Shown here piece after piece: positions 6,324 through 8,211 of a DNA stretch of 8,211 bases. The notes under the pieces were generated by a model. That model did no database searches. It saw only the letters and a list, made by a program, of their open reading frames with translations, and had not been told where the DNA came from. Source of the stretch: Chthoniobacterales bacterium (GTDB taxonomy: Bacteria; Verrucomicrobiota; Verrucomicrobiia; Chthoniobacterales; UBA10450); contig JACCZQ010000136.1 of NCBI GenBank assembly GCA_013695905.1, positions 1 through 8,211 on the forward strand. Direction: 5' to 3'. Each line of letters opens with the position of its first letter. The stretch's first letter is position 1. Made by a program: the position numbers and the translations under genes.

Positions 6324-6790
6324 TCGCGCTGGTCGATACCAACGTCGTTCTTGACGTGATGCTGGGGCGGGAGCCGCATCTTGCCGCCTCGTCCGCGGTG
6401 CTCGCAGCGGTTGAGACCGGACGTTGCCGGGGCTTATTGTGCGCCACGACGATCACGACGATCCACTACATCGCTGAACGGCAGATCGGTAACCAGGCCA
6501 GCTTGAAGCGGATCTCAGAACTGATGTCGATCTTTGGTATCGCGGCGATCAACCAAGGGGTGTTGGGATCTGCGATCGTCCGGGACATGCCTGATTTCGA
6601 GGATGCGGTAATTCATGAGGCGGCCATCCAAGCCGGAGGACAATGCATCGTCACGCGCAATGTCGATGACTTCGCTGCCGCTGAGATCCCTGTCTACAAT
6701 CCTGAGCAGTTCATCGCAGCCCTGGACAACGAAGACGCAGAACAAGCGCATGGAGAGCTGACCCGCCCCGAGTCGAAAGGTGAATCGTAA
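6320..6790 (+). CDS. PIN-domain ribonuclease toxin (VapC-like)
   Basis: A 156-residue PIN-domain protein, expected to be a metal-dependent RNase neutralised by the antitoxin encoded just upstream. It starts with GTG overlapping the antitoxin stop (GTGA), giving MIALVDTNVVLDVML with the first catalytic aspartate D6. DFEDAVIHEAA (92-102) supplies acidic residues D92, E94 and D95, and TRNVDDF (112-118) the last site with N114, D116 and D117. The place where many VapC proteins have a conserved glutamate (about 44-53) reads TITTIHYIAE here, with the nearest glutamate at 53; several PIN subfamilies differ in the same way. The tail after about 137 is charged and probably disordered. Nothing is broken, so the pair may be active. 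Confidence 0.87.
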   Translation: MIALVDTNVVLDVMLGREPHLAASSAVLAAVETGRCRGLLCATTITTIHYIAERQIGNQASLKRISELMSIFGIAAINQGVLGSAIVRDMPDFEDAVIHEAAIQAGGQCIVTRNVDDFAAAEIPVYNPEQFIAALDNEDAEQAHGELTRPESKGES

Positions 6791-6923
6791 CGCGCGGTCG
6801 GAACTGCACGCACAGAAATGATCACTTACTCAGGACTGACCCCGCATCTCCGACATGGACGATTTGGCGGAGCATGCAGGCTTGCGGTCCTTTCGCGCAG
6901 CTCAAAATGCAAGAAACAAGGAC

Positions 6924-6952
6924 TGGGCTTGCCCCGTTTTTTCGGACAGTGG
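6924..6952. repeat. Right inverted repeat of the IS element
   Basis: Reading inward it begins TGGGCTTGCCCC and ends CGGACAGTGG. It agrees with the left end at 22 of 29 positions, including 10 identical bases at the inner edge (6943-6952). Confidence 0.78.
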
Positions 6953-6973
6953 TTTAGGACCAATTCCTGTGGG

Positions 6974-7807
6974 TTATTTGTTTAGGTTGGATTCAAAATT
7001 GATCGGACTGCGATAGGCAAGACTGGAGTGCAGCCGGGTGCGATTATAGAAGGTTTCGATGTAGTCGAAGATGGCAGTGCGGGCGGCGGCGTGGGTGGCG
7101 AAGCGGTGATGGTAGACGACTTCGTATTTCAGGCTGCTCCAGAACGACTCGATGAAGGCGTTGTCGTAGCAGTTGCCTTTGCGGCTCATGGAAGCGAGGA
7201 GGCCGTGTCGAGCCAGGAGCTGGCGATAAGCGGCGCTGGCGAACTGACGGCCGCGATCGGAGTGGACGATGAGAGCGTGGCGCGGCGGGCGTTGCCCGAG
7301 CGCCATGCGCAGGGCGGCGATGGTCAGCGGAGCATCGAGGATCGGGCTCATCGACCAGCCAAGGACGCGTCGGGTGCAGATGTCGAGGACGGCGACCAGA
7401 TAGAGCCAGCCTTCGCCGGTGAGGATGCCGGTGGCATCGGTGACCCAGACTTGATTGGGACGTTGCACTTTGAGGCCCGGGAGGCGGTTGGGCGCGATGG
7501 GCCCGCCGTGGCGGCTGTCGGTCGTGGCGTGTCGATACTTGGAGCGCTGGCGGGCAAAGAGGCGCTCCGCACGCATGAGCCGGGCGATGCGATTGCGTCG
7601 TCCTGGGCAACCCAGCGCATGCGCCAACCGGGGACTGCCGTAGGTGCGACGACTGCGGTCGAACTCCTCCCGGATCCGGGCCCGGAGATGCGTGTTCTCC
7701 AGCTGCCGCGGCCCAGGTCGGTGACACCGCTCTTTCCAGTCGTAATAGCCGCTGCGCGAGACCAGCAGCGCTTCGCACAACCAAGCCACTTTGAATTGGC
7801 CGCTCAT
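6974..7807 (-). CDS. IS3-family transposase, OrfB (DDE integrase domain)
   Basis: The catalytic half of the transposase, 277 residues if started at its own ATG. An N-terminal HTH_21-like stretch with TYGSPRLAHALG (55-66) precedes the integrase core. The DDE triad is complete: D124 in VWVTDATGI, D184 in VHSDRGRQF, and E220 in YDNAFIESFWSSLK, with 35 residues between the second D and the E as in IS3 transposases. ETFYNRTRLHSSLAYRSP near the end is also characteristic. The ATG overlaps the orfA stop (ATGA), but the active enzyme is probably the OrfAB fusion of about 392 residues made by -1 frameshifting in orfA. The sequence upstream of the ATG stays open in this frame back to the slippery site. 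Confidence 0.94.
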   Translation of the reverse strand: MSGQFKVAWLCEALLVSRSGYYDWKERCHRPGPRQLENTHLRARIREEFDRSRRTYGSPRLAHALGCPGRRNRIARLMRAERLFARQRSKYRHATTDSRHGGPIAPNRLPGLKVQRPNQVWVTDATGILTGEGWLYLVAVLDICTRRVLGWSMSPILDAPLTIAALRMALGQRPPRHALIVHSDRGRQFASAAYRQLLARHGLLASMSRKGNCYDNAFIESFWSSLKYEVVYHHRFATHAAARTAIFDYIETFYNRTRLHSSLAYRSPINFESNLNK

Positions 7808-8151
7808 GACTTCGATTCGGGCATACCGCTCGGCGGCACTTCGGAGAGGATGCCCAGTGATTTTTTTAGCACTTCACGCTGCTCCAACAGCTTCGCGTTC
7901 TCGTGCCGTAAACGCTGGTTCTCCGCCTCCAGTTGTTCCACGCTTCGCTTCGGCTTGCGCCCGCTCTGAGGCGTGTCGGGCTTTCGGGCCAGGTTCGCCC
8001 AGCGGTAGAGCAAGGGCGGACGAATCCCCAACTCAGCGGCCACGCGGGCCGCGCTGCGACCGCTGGCACGCCATAATTCCAGCGCTTCCTGTTTGTATTG
8101 CTCGGTGTAGTTCGCGCGCTCGCGCACCGGCTTCCTGATCTGTGTTTTCAT
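7804..8151 (-). CDS. IS3-family transposase, OrfA (HTH and leucine zipper)
   Basis: A 115-residue DNA-binding half of the transposase. ATG 8151 is chosen over an upstream TTG at 8196 because AGGAG lies 7 bases ahead and the TTG lies inside the inverted repeat. NYTEQYKQEALELW (14-27) opens the helix-turn-helix region that runs to about 52 (ELGIRPPLLYRWANL). Residues 71-101 form a leucine-rich coiled coil (VEQLEAENQRLRHENAKLL) used for multimerisation. Two lysine codons at 96-97 belong to an A7 slippery tract; frameshifting there leads into orfB. Alone it would be the short, usually inhibitory, OrfA product. Confidence 0.92.
   Translation of the reverse strand: MKTQIRKPVRERANYTEQYKQEALELWRASGRSAARVAAELGIRPPLLYRWANLARKPDTPQSGRKPKRSVEQLEAENQRLRHENAKLLEQREVLKKSLGILSEVPPSGMPESKS
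7819..7867 (-). other. Programmed -1 frameshift signal between orfA and orfB
   Basis: The minus strand has seven As (7861-7867) read in orfA as ctA AAA AAA, the canonical A_AAA_AAA slippery heptamer in the correct phase. After a 5-base spacer, GGGCAT (7850-7855) can pair with ATGCCC (7819-7824) around a 25-base loop with further possible pairing inside. A -1 slip continues for 18 open codons into the orfB ATG. This is the standard way IS3 elements make the OrfAB transposase. Confidence 0.82.
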
Positions 8152-8158
8152 GTGGGCT

Positions 8159-8163
8159 CTCCT
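8159..8163 (-). promoter_or_regulatory. Shine-Dalgarno sequence of IS orfA
   Basis: AGGAG on the minus strand, 7 bases before ATG 8151. It sets the orfA start inside the element, downstream of the left inverted repeat. Confidence 0.75.
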
Positions 8164-8182
8164 GCGGGTTTTGACCCCAAGC

Positions 8183-8211
8183 CCACTGTCCGTCAAATCA
8201 GGGCAACCTTA
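8183..8211. repeat. Left inverted repeat of the IS element
   Basis: Reading inward on the minus strand it begins TAAGGTTGCCC and ends CGGACAGTGG. Its first base is the last base of the window. The TA rather than TG tip on this side is also seen in IS2, whose two ends differ in the same way. Confidence 0.75.

Larger units (their letters stand above)
6924..8211 (-). mobile_element. Complete IS3-family insertion sequence, IS2-like
   Basis: A 1288-base element bounded by 29-base imperfect inverted repeats (22 matches) and carrying orfA and orfB on the minus strand. The ends, with a TTGCCC core and CGGACAG further in, follow the pattern of IS2 ends (TTGCCCC...CAGACA). IS2 itself is similar in size. 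Its left end falls on the last base of the window, so the flanking target duplication cannot be seen on that side. Both reading frames and the frameshift signal are intact, so it may still be mobile. Confidence 0.88.

Noticed and set aside
6791..6923. Search for a gene, terminator or target duplication between the toxin gene and the IS
   Set aside because: No supported ORF and no clear stem with a T-run. The target duplication cannot be judged because the other IS flank is outside the window.
7028..7969. 313-codon plus-strand ORF opposite the transposase
   Set aside because: Antisense shadow of orfB and orfA, whose motifs are complete on the other strand.
8152..8196. Extension of OrfA from a TTG inside the inverted repeat
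   Set aside because: No ribosome site, and the extra residues are encoded by the IS end itself; ATG 8151 has AGGAG ahead.

Overview
The window has two halves. The left half, from the left edge to about 5.2 kb, is the start of a bacterial division and cell wall (dcw) cluster on the minus strand. Reading away from its promoter, the order is mraZ, rsmH, an ftsL-like gene, ftsI and murE, with the next gene possibly starting at the left edge. Stops and starts overlap at rsmH/ftsL (TAATG) and at ftsL/ftsI (ATGA), so this looks like one tightly coupled operon. The putative mraZ promoter carries four AGTGG boxes at an exact 10-base step, a clear MraZ operator, which suggests the operon is autoregulated. 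MurE has the DNPR signature of the meso-diaminopimelate enzyme, so a Gram-negative-type peptidoglycan is expected.

The right half, 5.26 to 8.2 kb, is accessory. A short divergent gene encodes a secreted protein made of four 26-residue repeats. Its stop codon is followed at once by what looks like the wreck of a HigBA-type toxin-antitoxin pair. Next comes an apparently intact type II toxin-antitoxin pair: a ribbon-helix-helix-like antitoxin and a PIN-domain toxin with a GTGA overlap. Then there are 133 bases (6791-6923) in which I see nothing. Last is a complete IS3-family (IS2-like) insertion sequence with 29-base imperfect ends, an A7 slippery site and a downstream stem for -1 frameshifting between orfA and orfB. 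Its left end coincides with the last base of the window, as expected if an assembly stopped at a repeated element.

The organism is a GC-rich bacterium. Several genes (mraZ, the secreted protein, the antitoxin) have no clear Shine-Dalgarno sequence, while rsmH and the IS orfA have good ones. The short divergent FtsL, the style of MraZ and FtsI, and a secreted YD-like repeat protein remind me of Verrucomicrobiota. This is an impression from sequence style, not a database result.

I see no clearly new biological system. The best leads are the four-box MraZ operator, the exact 26-residue repeat protein sharing its intergenic region, the decayed HigBA remnant next to a living toxin-antitoxin pair, and the frameshift signal of the IS element. 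There are no tRNA, rRNA or CRISPR sequences that I can support.
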